Shown here piece after piece: positions 50,064 through 59,182 of a DNA stretch of 64,000 nucleotides. The stretch covers positions 127,973 through 191,972 of the forward strand of contig JBMYLP010000003.1 of assembly GCA_049596455.1 (NCBI GenBank), read 5' to 3'. The translations under genes and the position numbers were made by a program. Origin of the DNA: UBA7446 sp049596455. Its GTDB lineage: Bacteria > Bacteroidota > Bacteroidia > Flavobacteriales > Flavobacteriaceae. The notes beneath the pieces are model-generated. The model made no database searches, was not told the DNA's origin, and saw nothing but the letters and a program-made list of their open reading frames with translations. Each line of letters starts with the position of its first letter. The stretch's first letter is position 1.

Positions 50064-51865
50064 AGCGTATAGTGTAATGAAATGAGTCCGTGTGCTTTTG
50101 GCATGGGAATCAAATTCTCGAAGTATGTTACATCAAATAAATTACGCCCTTGCAGTTCCATACGCCACTTGGCATTCAGCGTGTAACTCAATTGTAAATT
50201 GAAAAGCTGGTAGTTTTCGCCCAAAGTACGCTTGGCGTATCGGTAGGAAGCCGTGGAGGCAAAACGAGGTGTAAACTGCTTTGTTAGGTTTACATTTACA
50301 TCGTGCTTTAAAAAGTTTAGCGCATATTTTGAATACACGGATTTAATATAATCGTCTTCTAAATAAGCATAAGAAACCCCTAGCGAGTGCGTCTGCTTTC
50401 CAATGCGATATTGCCATTGGGCATTTAGCTCACCACCTACTGTGGTAATTTTTCCACTGATATTTTCAGCTATCCAAGCCTCATCATTAGGAGATTTTTT
50501 GACAAAGTCAATCAAGTTTTCGCCGTCGCGCTTAAATATTGCCGTTTCAATAGACCAATTTTTAGCCTTATATCGCAAAGAAATTTCGTGGCTTAAGGCT
50601 TCCTCTGGTAATAAGTCTGCATTTCCTTTGGTTGTAGGGCTCAAATAATATAAATCGGTATAGGTAGGAATGCGATAAGTATAACCCGTGTTGTAGGTCA
50701 GTTTTAAGTTTTGCCCTAAACGGTAGCCAACATCAATTCCGGGATAGAAAAAACCACCCATGTCGGAGTAATTGCTCCACGCAAAACCAGGTGTTATATC
50801 AAGTGCACCAGATGAAAATCGGTGTTCAAAAAACAGGTGTGCAATAGTTCTATTTCTATCGCCTAAATTATTGCTTTGAATGTTTACACTCGAAAGCTCA
50901 ACTCCTACGCCTGTAGCTCCCCATGCGTTTGTGTTTTTTACATCTACAGATGCACCCAGTCTATTAGTAATGTGTAGGTTTCGAAACACCGAAGGATTAC
51001 TCCTAATATATACGTATTCATCTTGACCACGTTTCCAGAATAGTCTGGGTGTCCATGTCCACTTTTGGTTTTCACTCGAGACAGTACTTGTTAGTGAGAC
51101 CAAGCTGCTTTGCGTTTCTTCATATTGGTCTTTCGCCGAAGTAGCTCTGTAAAAACCGTTTGCGCCAAACTTGCGTTCGCTAAACATGGTCATAAGGCTT
51201 AACCGATTTGCACCAGCCGCAAGATCGCTTTTTGTAAATACATGGAAATTTTGAAAGTCGGTGTTGTATCTATAGCCATCACTTTCTTGCAACGAAACAT
51301 GTGCTATATGCTGTAGCTTTTCTCCAGCACGCTGTGCGGTAATACCAAATTGGTCGGTATCAAAACTCCCTATTCGATCGGTTAGGGTAACCTTGTTGCT
51401 ACCAACTTTTTTGGTAACGATATTTATAGCACCTGTAAAGGCATTTTGCCCATAAATTCGAGCAGCAGGTCCTTTTACAATTTCAATGCGTTCAATAACC
51501 TCTAGGGGCAATGCGCTGTTTAGCGTATGGTGTCCGGTTTGTGGATCGTCCACACGGATACCATCAATTAATAGCAGTACTTGACTATAGGTTCCTCCGC
51601 GTAGATAAATATCTGCATTTGCGCCTTCAATCCCTTGTTGCAGTACGTCAACACCGGCTTGAAAACGGAGTAAGTCTGCCAAGCTGGTTACTGGGGTTTC
51701 GGCAATATGTTTTGCTGTAATTACGGTTACCGATTTGGAATCTTCAGAAAATGGAACATTCAATCTGGGCGATGAAACTACAACTTCGCTAAGTTGTGTT
51801 TGAGCTGTTAGTGATATTGAAAAAAGAATCGCACCAAAAACTGGTAAGATGATATGACGTTTCAT
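50060..51865 (-). CDS. BtuB-like TonB-dependent receptor
   Basis: 601 residues: signal peptide (ends LTAQ), TonB-box segment (TQLSEVVVSSPRLNV), plug with NADIYLRGGTYSQVLLLIDGIRVDDPQTGHH and IEIVKGPAARIYGQNAFTGAINIVTK, and a barrel ending LISLHYTL. Size and plug are close to the cobalamin receptor BtuB. No cobalamin riboswitch is present (the 53-base gap upstream is too short), so the substrate could be a metal complex or another cofactor. It follows atpC in the same direction after that gap. Confidence 0.9.
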   Translation of the reverse strand: MKRHIILPVFGAILFSISLTAQTQLSEVVVSSPRLNVPFSEDSKSVTVITAKHIAETPVTSLADLLRFQAGVDVLQQGIEGANADIYLRGGTYSQVLLLIDGIRVDDPQTGHHTLNSALPLEVIERIEIVKGPAARIYGQNAFTGAINIVTKKVGSNKVTLTDRIGSFDTDQFGITAQRAGEKLQHIAHVSLQESDGYRYNTDFQNFHVFTKSDLAAGANRLSLMTMFSERKFGANGFYRATSAKDQYEETQSSLVSLTSTVSSENQKWTWTPRLFWKRGQDEYVYIRSNPSVFRNLHITNRLGASVDVKNTNAWGATGVGVELSSVNIQSNNLGDRNRTIAHLFFEHRFSSGALDITPGFAWSNYSDMGGFFYPGIDVGYRLGQNLKLTYNTGYTYRIPTYTDLYYLSPTTKGNADLLPEEALSHEISLRYKAKNWSIETAIFKRDGENLIDFVKKSPNDEAWIAENISGKITTVGGELNAQWQYRIGKQTHSLGVSYAYLEDDYIKSVYSKYALNFLKHDVNVNLTKQFTPRFASTASYRYAKRTLGENYQLFNLQLSYTLNAKWRMELQGRNLFDVTYFENLIPMPKAHGLISLHYTL

Positions 51866-51918
51866 GATGTAAAGATTAAGTTATACCGATTTGAGCGAAA
51901 AAATGTATAAGAATACAC

Positions 51919-52197
51919 TTAATCTACAAGCAAAATAACTTTATTACCGTTCATTTCTAAGGTACCGCCATTTTGCAGAGTCAAAAAGGTTTCGTTCCCT
52001 CTTTGGTTAAAGTGCGATTGATACGCCTCAGCGATTTCCAAATTTCCTTGGATTTTTGCCTCACCCTTAGCAAGTGTTGATACCACGGCAGCGTGATGAT
52101 TTAGCACCTGAAATGCTCCTTGAACACCAGGAACAGAAATAGCCTCTACCTCTCCTTGGAATAACGTAGCTTCTGGACTTACAATTTCTAAATACAT
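51919..52197 (-). CDS. atpC: F-type ATP synthase epsilon subunit (short form)
   Basis: 92 residues: only the N-terminal beta-sandwich (LEIVSPEATLFQGEVEAISVPGVQGAFQVL ... GEAKIQG). The regulatory C-terminal helix pair of about 50 residues found in E. coli epsilon is absent, so inhibition of ATP hydrolysis by that arm is not possible. It lies five bases after atpD. Confidence 0.95.
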   Translation of the reverse strand: MYLEIVSPEATLFQGEVEAISVPGVQGAFQVLNHHAAVVSTLAKGEAKIQGNLEIAEAYQSHFNQRGNETFLTLQNGGTLEMNGNKVILLVD

Positions 52198-52202
52198 AAT
52201 GT

Positions 52203-53720
52203 TTATGCGTTTGCTTCTGCAAGCATTTTCTCACCGGCTTCAATAGCCTCTTCAATAGTACCTTTCAGGTTAAATGCTGCTTCAGGAAGGTGGTCTAACT
52301 CTCCGTCCATAATCATGTTAAAACCTTTGATGGTATCTTTAATATCAACCAAAACTCCAGGAATACCAGTAAACTGCTCTGCCACGTGGAAGGGTTGCGA
52401 TAAGAAGCGTTGTACACGTCGTGCTCGCGCTACGGCAAGCTTGTCTTCTTCAGACAATTCTTCCATACCTAGGATGGCGATAATGTCTTGCAATTCTTTA
52501 TAACGCTGTAATAACTCTTTTACACGCTGTGCACAGTTGTAGTGCTCATCACCTAAAATTTCAGGTGTCAAAATACGTGAGGTAGAATCTAAAGGATCTA
52601 CTGCAGGGTAAATACCAAGCTCAGCAATTTTACGCGAAAGTACTGTAGTTGCATCCAAGTGCGCAAAGGTTGTTGCTGGTGCTGGGTCGGTAAGGTCATC
52701 TGCAGGTACGTAAACTGCTTGTACAGAGGTAATCGAACCTTTTTTGGTTGACGTAATACGCTCTTGCATGGCACCCATTTCGGTTGCCAGTGTAGGTTGA
52801 TATCCTACAGCTGATGGCATACGCCCTAGAAGTGCTGACACCTCAGAACCAGCTTGTGTAAATCGGAAGATATTATCAACGAAAAATAGTACGTCTTTTC
52901 CTTGGTCTGAACCTGCTCCGTCACGGAAATACTCCGCAACTGTAAGTCCAGAAAGTGCCACACGTGCACGTGCTCCTGGTGGCTCGTTCATCTGACCAAA
53001 TACGAAAGTTGCTTTAGATTCTTTCATGGCGTCTTTGTCCACTTTAGACAAATCCCAACCGCCATTTTCCATAGACTCCATAAACTCATCACCGTATTTG
53101 ATAATCCCTGACTCTAGCATCTCGCGCAACAAGTCGTTTCCTTCGCGGGTACGCTCACCCACTCCGGCAAATACAGAAAGTCCACCATGCCCTTTGGCAA
53201 TGTTGTTAATTAATTCTTGGATAAGTACCGTTTTTCCTACACCTGCACCGCCAAATAGTCCAATTTTACCTCCTTTTGCGTAAGGCTCAATAAGGTCAAT
53301 TACTTTAATACCTGTATAAAGCACTTCGGTAGAAGTAGATAGGTCTTCAAACGCAGGTGCTTGACGGTGAATAGGAAGTCCATTCTTGCCAGATTTTGGC
53401 AAATCGCCAATACCATCAATGGCATCTCCAATTACGTTAAAAAGTCGTCCATATACATCTTCGCCAATAGGCATTTGAATTGGATTGCCCGTAGCAAGAA
53501 CGTCTGCTCCACGCTCAAGTCCATCAGTGGAATCCATAGAAATAGTGCGTACTTGGTCTTCACCAATATGCGATTGAACTTCAAGGACCAAAGTAGATCC
53601 GTCGTTTTTCTTGATTTCTAATGAATCGTAAATATTTGGAAGTGTGGTAACAGCAGTGTCAAAAGATACATCTACTACAGGACCAATGACTTGGGATACT
53701 TTACCTGTGCTCTGTGACAT
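52203..53720 (-). CDS. atpD: F-type ATP synthase beta subunit
   Basis: 505 residues with P-loop GLFGGAGVGKTVLIQELI, catalytic-site GVGERTREGNDLL, the DELSEED-region variant MEELSEEDKLAVARARRVQ and the ATPase signature PAVDPLDSTSRIL. It is the catalytic F1 subunit. Only atpD and atpC are here; the other subunit genes must be elsewhere, the usual split in Bacteroidota. Confidence 0.99.
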   Translation of the reverse strand: MSQSTGKVSQVIGPVVDVSFDTAVTTLPNIYDSLEIKKNDGSTLVLEVQSHIGEDQVRTISMDSTDGLERGADVLATGNPIQMPIGEDVYGRLFNVIGDAIDGIGDLPKSGKNGLPIHRQAPAFEDLSTSTEVLYTGIKVIDLIEPYAKGGKIGLFGGAGVGKTVLIQELINNIAKGHGGLSVFAGVGERTREGNDLLREMLESGIIKYGDEFMESMENGGWDLSKVDKDAMKESKATFVFGQMNEPPGARARVALSGLTVAEYFRDGAGSDQGKDVLFFVDNIFRFTQAGSEVSALLGRMPSAVGYQPTLATEMGAMQERITSTKKGSITSVQAVYVPADDLTDPAPATTFAHLDATTVLSRKIAELGIYPAVDPLDSTSRILTPEILGDEHYNCAQRVKELLQRYKELQDIIAILGMEELSEEDKLAVARARRVQRFLSQPFHVAEQFTGIPGVLVDIKDTIKGFNMIMDGELDHLPEAAFNLKGTIEEAIEAGEKMLAEANA

Positions 53721-53772
53721 AGTCGAAGAATTGTTTTATATGTTAGCCGATTGGGCTTATTAAATTTGAGTG

Positions 53773-53780
53773 CAAATATA
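53773..53780 (-). promoter_or_regulatory. -7 promoter element for atpD-atpC
   Basis: TATATTTG followed by CAC on the minus strand, about 50 bases before the atpD ATG, in the same context as the rplU and greA promoters. A standard-spaced -33 TTG is not seen. Confidence 0.6.
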
Positions 53781-53814
53781 GGCGAATTAAAGCAAGAATT
53801 CATGGCTTTAATCC

Positions 53815-53845
53815 AAAAAAAAAAGCACCCAAAGAGGGTGCTTTT
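53815..53845 (-). terminator. Intrinsic terminator of the 53868-56783 receptor gene
   Basis: On the minus strand AAAAGCACCC (53845-53836), five-base loop, GGGTGCTTTT (53830-53821) and a run of further T bases to 53815. It follows the receptor stop by 22 bases and insulates atpD. Confidence 0.92.
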
Positions 53846-53867
53846 ATTAATCTATGTGCTGGCGCTT

Positions 53868-56783
53868 TTATAAATCGAAGTTTATAGAAGTATAGTATAT
53901 TGAACCTATATTTCCACCTCCCAATACACTTTGATATTCTTTACCACCGATATTGTTACCGCCAAACTTTAGTGTAGCGTTAAGCGCTTTAACGTCTAAA
54001 GAAACTTGTGCATCAAGAACAGTTCTTTCATCAATCATACCATCAATAAATGAAGCTTCATAATAGTACTCAGAAGTATGTCGCGCTGAAGCATTAAATG
54101 AAATAACTCCAAATTTACCAAAAAGACCCGCCTTAATGGTATGTTCTGGTGTATTAAATGCAGCTTCAAAACTTGAATTTGGATTTGGTGTAAAATCAAG
54201 TTTGTTGTAATCATAAATAAGATTTACCAAGAGGTTAGTTGAAAGAGCCTGAGAAACTTCAGCACTAAATCCATATGTATTCAAATCTTCATCAGAATTT
54301 GAATCTGCTTGATAAATAGCATAAGAGCCTAACGCACGGTAGTTATCCAAGGTCACACCAGCAGGATCAAGGTAAGGAACGTATACGTCAGTTGACCCAA
54401 TTTTATCTTTATAAGCACTGTAATAAGCAGAAACATCAACTGTAAATCCTTGTGACTTAAATCTATACCCTAGGTCGTATGAAGTTACTTTTTCAGGAGT
54501 CACATACTTTAGGTTGGCAGATGTGTTATTTTCATTTAAGGAGTTATTAAACACATATTCACCCGTAAACGTGGCAGGGCTTCCGTTATCCAATAATACT
54601 GTACCGTTGTAACGCCCAATATTATCAGGTGATGTACCAAACAAAGTTACATCTCCAGCAAATAAACCAATGTACTGGTCTTGATTTGTTGGGTTTCTAA
54701 ACCCAGTTTGGAATGAAAATCTTAGGTTTTGATTTTCATCAATGTTTATTAACCCCGCAAGTCTTGGTGTAAAATTTGCGTCAAAAAACTCTGATTTATC
54801 TACACGCATTGAGGCAGTCAAACTTAATTTATCGTTAAAGAGTTTCTTTACTCCTTGCACATATGCGCCATATTCGTAATACTCAATCGGACCATCCTGA
54901 TCGGAATAGATTGTACCGCCAGAGTTCAATTCAGAAAGTCTATATGAAGCACCGACCAAGAAATCAGCAAATTCTGTTACGTCAGTTAAGTCGTAATTCA
55001 ACTCAAAATTATACGTTTTAGTATCATCAAAAATTCCTGAGCCACCATTAACAACTGGTAAGTTGGCTGAAGTGGCTTGCGCTAATGTTGCATTATATTC
55101 AGCTGTGCCTGGAACTAACATTCCTTGGTTAGCTGCGCCTCTAGCAGCATTATGAGCAAAGCCTGTGTTACCACCATATGCGGCAAATGCAGGGTTATCA
55201 TTAATAGACTGTCCTCCTGCCAAAATATGCCTTGTTATACTATTTGGATCAGCAACATTTCCTACAAAAGCTAAAATCCCACTGGGGTCACCTGGGAATG
55301 CTGGTGCGTATGCTGGGTTTGATGCAGCAGCAAGAGTTCCCATATAAGCTAAGTTATAATTGATAAACCACCCGTAGTATCCACTATATTTACCTTGCCC
55401 TAAGGCTGACAAATCAGCAGAATTTGAGTTTGGTGCATTCGCCAGTAGTGCTGCTGCTGCAGAAATAGAATAGCTATCTCCATCTTGTTCACGCGTGTAA
55501 TAAGATTTAAAGTTTAATCTTCCATGATCAATTTGAAGTTTATGCTGTTGAATTTTGATTCCTTTCATGGCATATCGTCCAAATCCTTGTAATGGAGAAT
55601 CTCCTGTACCAATTAAAGAAGATAAAACGATTTCAGTATTTTCGTTTGGTCGATAATGCATTGCAAAGTTCCCTTTTGTGTTTTGAGCGGTATCATCAAT
55701 AAGATCTTCATCTTTATAACCAGTAGAAAGAACTTCGTCAAAATAGTTAGGTGCTGCGGCTGCAAGAGCAGAAGTAGCAGGGTTAAGCAATCCTAGTAAT
55801 GCCCATGTGTTAGAGCTTGGGAAAGCGCGTTCTCCATAAATATTTAAACCATTGTAATCTGGAGCTGTTGTTGAATATGAAGGATCTATTTCACCTCCAA
55901 CAACTGGTTGATGAGCATATTCTGCAGCACCCCATTCAGTACCTTTTCTATGAGAAAAAGAGGCCTTCAAAGCAAATTTATCACCAAGTTTAGATGCCAT
56001 TCTAATCCCAAAGGCATTGAACTCATTTGTTCCAGAAGCTTTTTGTTCTGTTACTCCAGTTCTATAATAAAAACTTACCCCTTCATGATCAAAAGGATTT
56101 TTACTATTTAGGAACATAATCCCTTTATAAGCGTCAGCTCCATAAAGTGCAGAAGCAGGACCAGGAATTACCTCAACACTTTGAACGTCTAATTCATCCA
56201 GACCTATAAGGTTACCCATAGCAAATCCAAATAATGGAGACATATTGTTCATTCCATCAACTAGGGTAACAAAACCTTCGTTGTAAACGGTTCCAAAACC
56301 GCGCGTGATAACTTGATTAAGTAAAAAACCTCCTTGTGATAATTGAATCCCTTTAAGGTTTTCCAAACCGTTAAAAAAGTCGGCAGCTGGAGTTTGTTGG
56401 ATTTGTTGCGCGCTAAATTTTTCAACAGTAATTGGAGATTCAAAAATACTTTGCGCAAAACGAGAAGCAGAAACCACAATCTCATCTAATTGCGTAGCAC
56501 TTTCACCTAACGTAATGCTTAGTGATTGCGCTGCAGATGAAACTGTAACTGTTTTTGTCTCTAACCCCACATTGGAAACCGTAATGTCAAATGGAGGCGT
56601 TTTTGAAGTACTTAAGCTAAAGTTCCCGTCAAAATCTGTAACGGTACCTGTGTTGCTATCAACAACAACGCTAGCACCTGGAACCGGCTGACCATTAGCA
56701 TCAGTAACCGTTCCCGATACTTGTGTTTGCGCTACTACAGCCGTAGAAAGGCAAAGCAGCATAACTTGAAGAAAAAATTTCAT
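53868..56783 (-). CDS. TonB-dependent receptor with carboxypeptidase-like N-terminal domain
   Basis: 971 residues: signal peptide (ends AVVAQ), CarboxypepD_reg-like domain (~20-100; VSGTVTDANGQPVPGASVVV, GTVTDFDGNFSLST), TonB-box-like LDEIVVSASRFAQ, plug (FFNGLENLKGIQLSQGGFLL, VQSVEVIPGPASALYGADAYKG) and barrel ending SIYYTSINFDL. No SusD partner follows, so it is not a SusC-type glycan importer; substrate is unknown. Asn/Ala-rich loops around residues 430-560 are unusually long. It has its own terminator. Confidence 0.92.
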   Translation of the reverse strand: MKFFLQVMLLCLSTAVVAQTQVSGTVTDANGQPVPGASVVVDSNTGTVTDFDGNFSLSTSKTPPFDITVSNVGLETKTVTVSSAAQSLSITLGESATQLDEIVVSASRFAQSIFESPITVEKFSAQQIQQTPAADFFNGLENLKGIQLSQGGFLLNQVITRGFGTVYNEGFVTLVDGMNNMSPLFGFAMGNLIGLDELDVQSVEVIPGPASALYGADAYKGIMFLNSKNPFDHEGVSFYYRTGVTEQKASGTNEFNAFGIRMASKLGDKFALKASFSHRKGTEWGAAEYAHQPVVGGEIDPSYSTTAPDYNGLNIYGERAFPSSNTWALLGLLNPATSALAAAAPNYFDEVLSTGYKDEDLIDDTAQNTKGNFAMHYRPNENTEIVLSSLIGTGDSPLQGFGRYAMKGIKIQQHKLQIDHGRLNFKSYYTREQDGDSYSISAAAALLANAPNSNSADLSALGQGKYSGYYGWFINYNLAYMGTLAAASNPAYAPAFPGDPSGILAFVGNVADPNSITRHILAGGQSINDNPAFAAYGGNTGFAHNAARGAANQGMLVPGTAEYNATLAQATSANLPVVNGGSGIFDDTKTYNFELNYDLTDVTEFADFLVGASYRLSELNSGGTIYSDQDGPIEYYEYGAYVQGVKKLFNDKLSLTASMRVDKSEFFDANFTPRLAGLINIDENQNLRFSFQTGFRNPTNQDQYIGLFAGDVTLFGTSPDNIGRYNGTVLLDNGSPATFTGEYVFNNSLNENNTSANLKYVTPEKVTSYDLGYRFKSQGFTVDVSAYYSAYKDKIGSTDVYVPYLDPAGVTLDNYRALGSYAIYQADSNSDEDLNTYGFSAEVSQALSTNLLVNLIYDYNKLDFTPNPNSSFEAAFNTPEHTIKAGLFGKFGVISFNASARHTSEYYYEASFIDGMIDERTVLDAQVSLDVKALNATLKFGGNNIGGKEYQSVLGGGNIGSIYYTSINFDL

Positions 56784-56856
56784 AGTAGTTATCGTTTAAT
56801 TGTTATGTTGTAAAGATATTATTTTTTTCTATTAGTAAAAATAGATATGGATTTGA

Positions 56857-57513
56857 TTATAGAATGTAAAAAATCAATCCAATTTTTGTGAATTTGACAT
56901 CAAAACTGTTGTTTGTAGTGCTAGATTTTGCCCATGGGCGCAAATCATGTGCAATACTGATATTCCATGTGTTATAACCAAAATGAACATTCCATCGCAA
57001 TAAGGTGCTGTTATGCGGAAGGCTTGTGCTTTTTTGAACCCCTTCGAGTGAAATGTTTTTTGCAACCCCTTTTAATGGGATATGCAGACTAATTCCCGTG
57101 TGAATACGCCAAAAAGCGTGTTTTGATTCCGTAGCACTTCGCCATCTTAATTCAACTGGCACTGCAAAAGACTGCATATTCAAAACATTTTTCTGGTACT
57201 CGCCTTGTATTGCAGTAGCCGTAATAGCACCATCCAAAACCTCAAATTGCATATTGTTAAAAACGGTGCTAACATCCCAGCCCAAACCTAATCCGACAGC
57301 AAGTGTTCGCTTTTTGTTAATGGGCATGTCACGAATAAATCCCAACGAAAAACTATAGGACAATTTGTTCTGAATAAGTTCACTTGGCGCATCTGAAAAA
57401 TACGGATAGGCAATGCTGAAATAAATCTGGTCTTCTCTAAATGAGGGTATTTCATCTTGTGCCGTAGCCTGAAGCACGCTACCTAAAAACAGCAATAGTA
57501 ACAGCTTTCTCAT
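56857..57513 (-). CDS. PorT-like outer-membrane beta-barrel protein
   Basis: 218 residues: signal peptide (MRKLLLLLFLGSVLQATAQ) and alternating strands ending with an aromatic C-terminus (KIGLIFYIL), the profile of small eight- to ten-stranded barrels of the PorT/outer-membrane-barrel family. Sequence is too diverged to claim a function; PorT itself belongs to the T9SS. It lies downstream of the ExbD terminator in the same direction. Confidence 0.72.
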   Translation of the reverse strand: MRKLLLLLFLGSVLQATAQDEIPSFREDQIYFSIAYPYFSDAPSELIQNKLSYSFSLGFIRDMPINKKRTLAVGLGLGWDVSTVFNNMQFEVLDGAITATAIQGEYQKNVLNMQSFAVPVELRWRSATESKHAFWRIHTGISLHIPLKGVAKNISLEGVQKSTSLPHNSTLLRWNVHFGYNTWNISIAHDLRPWAKSSTTNNSFDVKFTKIGLIFYIL

Positions 57514-57530
57514 AGGTTAAATATACATGA

Positions 57531-57576
57531 AAAAAAGCATCCTTCACTCGACTAGCTCGCGAGACGAAGGATGCTT
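57531..57576 (-). terminator. Intrinsic terminator of the ExbB-ExbD operon
   Basis: An 11-bp perfect stem on the minus strand (AAGCATCCTTC, 57576-57566, with GAAGGATGCTT, 57545-57535) encloses a further ctcg/cgag stem; a T-run continues to 57531. It lies about 26 bases after the last exbD stop. Confidence 0.92.
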
Positions 57577-57602
57577 ACGATTTTGAAAAACCGCGAAAGG
57601 GC

Positions 57603-58085
57603 TTATCTTAAATTCTGCGTATAATCACCATTACGCGTGGTGTAATTGATTTTTAACGCATTAACCTTTCGCAATTCTTGTTTGATATCACTGATAAGTC
57701 CCATGTTGGTTTCCCCATCAACTTTTAGAGCAGTAGTCAGTACATTTTGTAGTTCCTGACGCTTAGAAGCGCGCTCTGCAAGTACAAATGCACCCACATC
57801 TTGTACGGTGGCAAACTTATCGTTCAACTGGATTTTTGGCTGTGTACCATATTTTTCTTGGTAACGGTCGCTAGGTTTTCCAGCATAGATATACATCACA
57901 CGGTCTTTTTTATCTAGCTTTTGCACTTGATCCGCAGCAGGAAGCGTATTGGCTACCATGAGCGTACTGTCGCGCATTACGGTTGCTACCATAAAAAAGA
58001 ATAAAAGCATAAATACAATATCGGGCAAAGATGCCGTAGAAATTGCGGGTAAATCTCCCCCTTTTTTCTTTTTAAACTTAGACAT
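57603..58085 (-). CDS. ExbD/TolR-type proton-channel subunit (second copy)
   Basis: 160 residues: short basic N-terminus, one membrane helix with the proton-carrying aspartate (STASLPDIVFMLLFFFMVATV, Asp22), and a periplasmic domain. With ExbB it forms the motor that energises TonB. It starts one base after the first exbD copy; the two likely form a heteromeric partner set. Confidence 0.93.
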   Translation of the reverse strand: MSKFKKKKGGDLPAISTASLPDIVFMLLFFFMVATVMRDSTLMVANTLPAADQVQKLDKKDRVMYIYAGKPSDRYQEKYGTQPKIQLNDKFATVQDVGAFVLAERASKRQELQNVLTTALKVDGETNMGLISDIKQELRKVNALKINYTTRNGDYTQNLR

Positions 58086-58086
58086 A

Positions 58087-58710
58087 CTAATTTGTTTTTG
58101 AGGGTTCAGCTTCAGATAACTTCTGTGGAAATAACGCCTTTACAGCATCCAGTTTCGGCTTTAGCGCTTCCTTTTCAGAAGGAGACGTTCGCGGGTCAGA
58201 ATACTTGCGGTCGGCATCAACATAAGATAGTCCCACATTAGGGTTTAGGCGTGCAAACTCGCGGTTACGCAATTCGTTGTATGCAGCAACCAACTCGTTT
58301 TGCACAGCTATATAAACCTTATAGTCTGTTTCGCGGTCATTCTTTAACGAAATTACCGCTTTATCAGGGTTGTCAGATGAACTGGCATCACGAGCGCCTT
58401 GGCAGAAATTGCAAGCGTCTTCGCCCTTACCACCGCCGTTATCTAAAAAGGCAACTGCAGCAGCACGCAATTCGCTAATTTGCATTGGCTTTTCTTCTAC
58501 CAAAAGGTCGTTGTTTTTGTTTACCACCACCGTAAAGATGTTTCGTTCTTTAATAATAGGTGGATCAACCACATCTTCCATGGGCGGTAACTTACGATTA
58601 AGACCAGAATCGGTTTCAATGGTAGTGGTAACCAAAAAGAAGATGAGTAGCAAGAAAGCAATATCAGCCATGGACCCTGCATTCACTTCGGGTGCAGATC
58701 TTTTTGCCAT
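58087..58710 (-). CDS. ExbD/TolR-type proton-channel subunit (first copy, with insertion)
   Basis: 207 residues: N-terminal GSMADIAFLLLIFFLVTTT with the key Asp16, then a periplasmic domain carrying an insertion with a CNFC pair (~97-120) and a charged C-terminal extension (PRTSPSEKEALKPKLD) that standard ExbD proteins of ~140 residues lack. It lies six bases after the membrane-protein gene. Confidence 0.92.
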   Translation of the reverse strand: MAKRSAPEVNAGSMADIAFLLLIFFLVTTTIETDSGLNRKLPPMEDVVDPPIIKERNIFTVVVNKNNDLLVEEKPMQISELRAAAVAFLDNGGGKGEDACNFCQGARDASSSDNPDKAVISLKNDRETDYKVYIAVQNELVAAYNELRNREFARLNPNVGLSYVDADRKYSDPRTSPSEKEALKPKLDAVKALFPQKLSEAEPSKTN

Positions 58711-58716
58711 AACTTC

Positions 58717-59163
58717 TTATTTAAAAAATCGCTTTACACCTGAGTACACCATGGTTCCAACAGCAACTACTGCCAAAATATAAAAGGTGCGCAGTCCTGT
58801 ACCAACCCATCGAGAGCCGGCAGCAGAAAGTACTTCGCCATCTTTTAAAGGTGTCTCTACTCCTTCCGAAAACACAAAAGAAATCAGCACAACCAACGCA
58901 AAAGCAGCTACCGAAATAAGTGCTTTTTTAAGCTTGGCAGGATTAGACGCTAGTGCGGCAAGCGATGATACTACAGTGATTAAAACCACAACTGCCAAAA
59001 TGACTAAGGCAAGTGTAATCATTGGCGATACAGACGAAAAGTCGCCCGCAAAGCTATCCATTTCAATGGCATCATCGCCTTTGGAAAGTATGGTAACTTG
59101 AAAAATCAAGCCCAACACACCTAAGACAAGTGCCACGATTTTTGTAATTTTTTGAATATTCAT
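58717..59163 (-). CDS. Unrecognised four-helix membrane protein in the ExbB-ExbD operon
   Basis: 148 residues with about four membrane helices (IVALVLGVLGLIFQVTIL, MITLALVILAVVVLITVV, ALISVAAFALVVLISFVF, TFYILAVVAVGTMVYSGV) and short acidic loops. I recognise no family. Its fixed place between exbB and exbD suggests an accessory role in the proton-driven motor; this is a guess from context. Confidence 0.8.
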   Translation of the reverse strand: MNIQKITKIVALVLGVLGLIFQVTILSKGDDAIEMDSFAGDFSSVSPMITLALVILAVVVLITVVSSLAALASNPAKLKKALISVAAFALVVLISFVFSEGVETPLKDGEVLSAAGSRWVGTGLRTFYILAVVAVGTMVYSGVKRFFK

Positions 59164-59182
59164 AATACAGCTGCTTTATGAA

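Noticed and set aside
50060..51918. Cobalamin riboswitch for the BtuB-like receptor
   Set aside because: The upstream gap to atpC is only 53 bases and holds no B12-box-like sequence.
53026..53621. Long antisense frames inside atpD
   Set aside because: They mirror the codon bias of a highly conserved gene and have low-complexity, Ser/Pro-rich translations.
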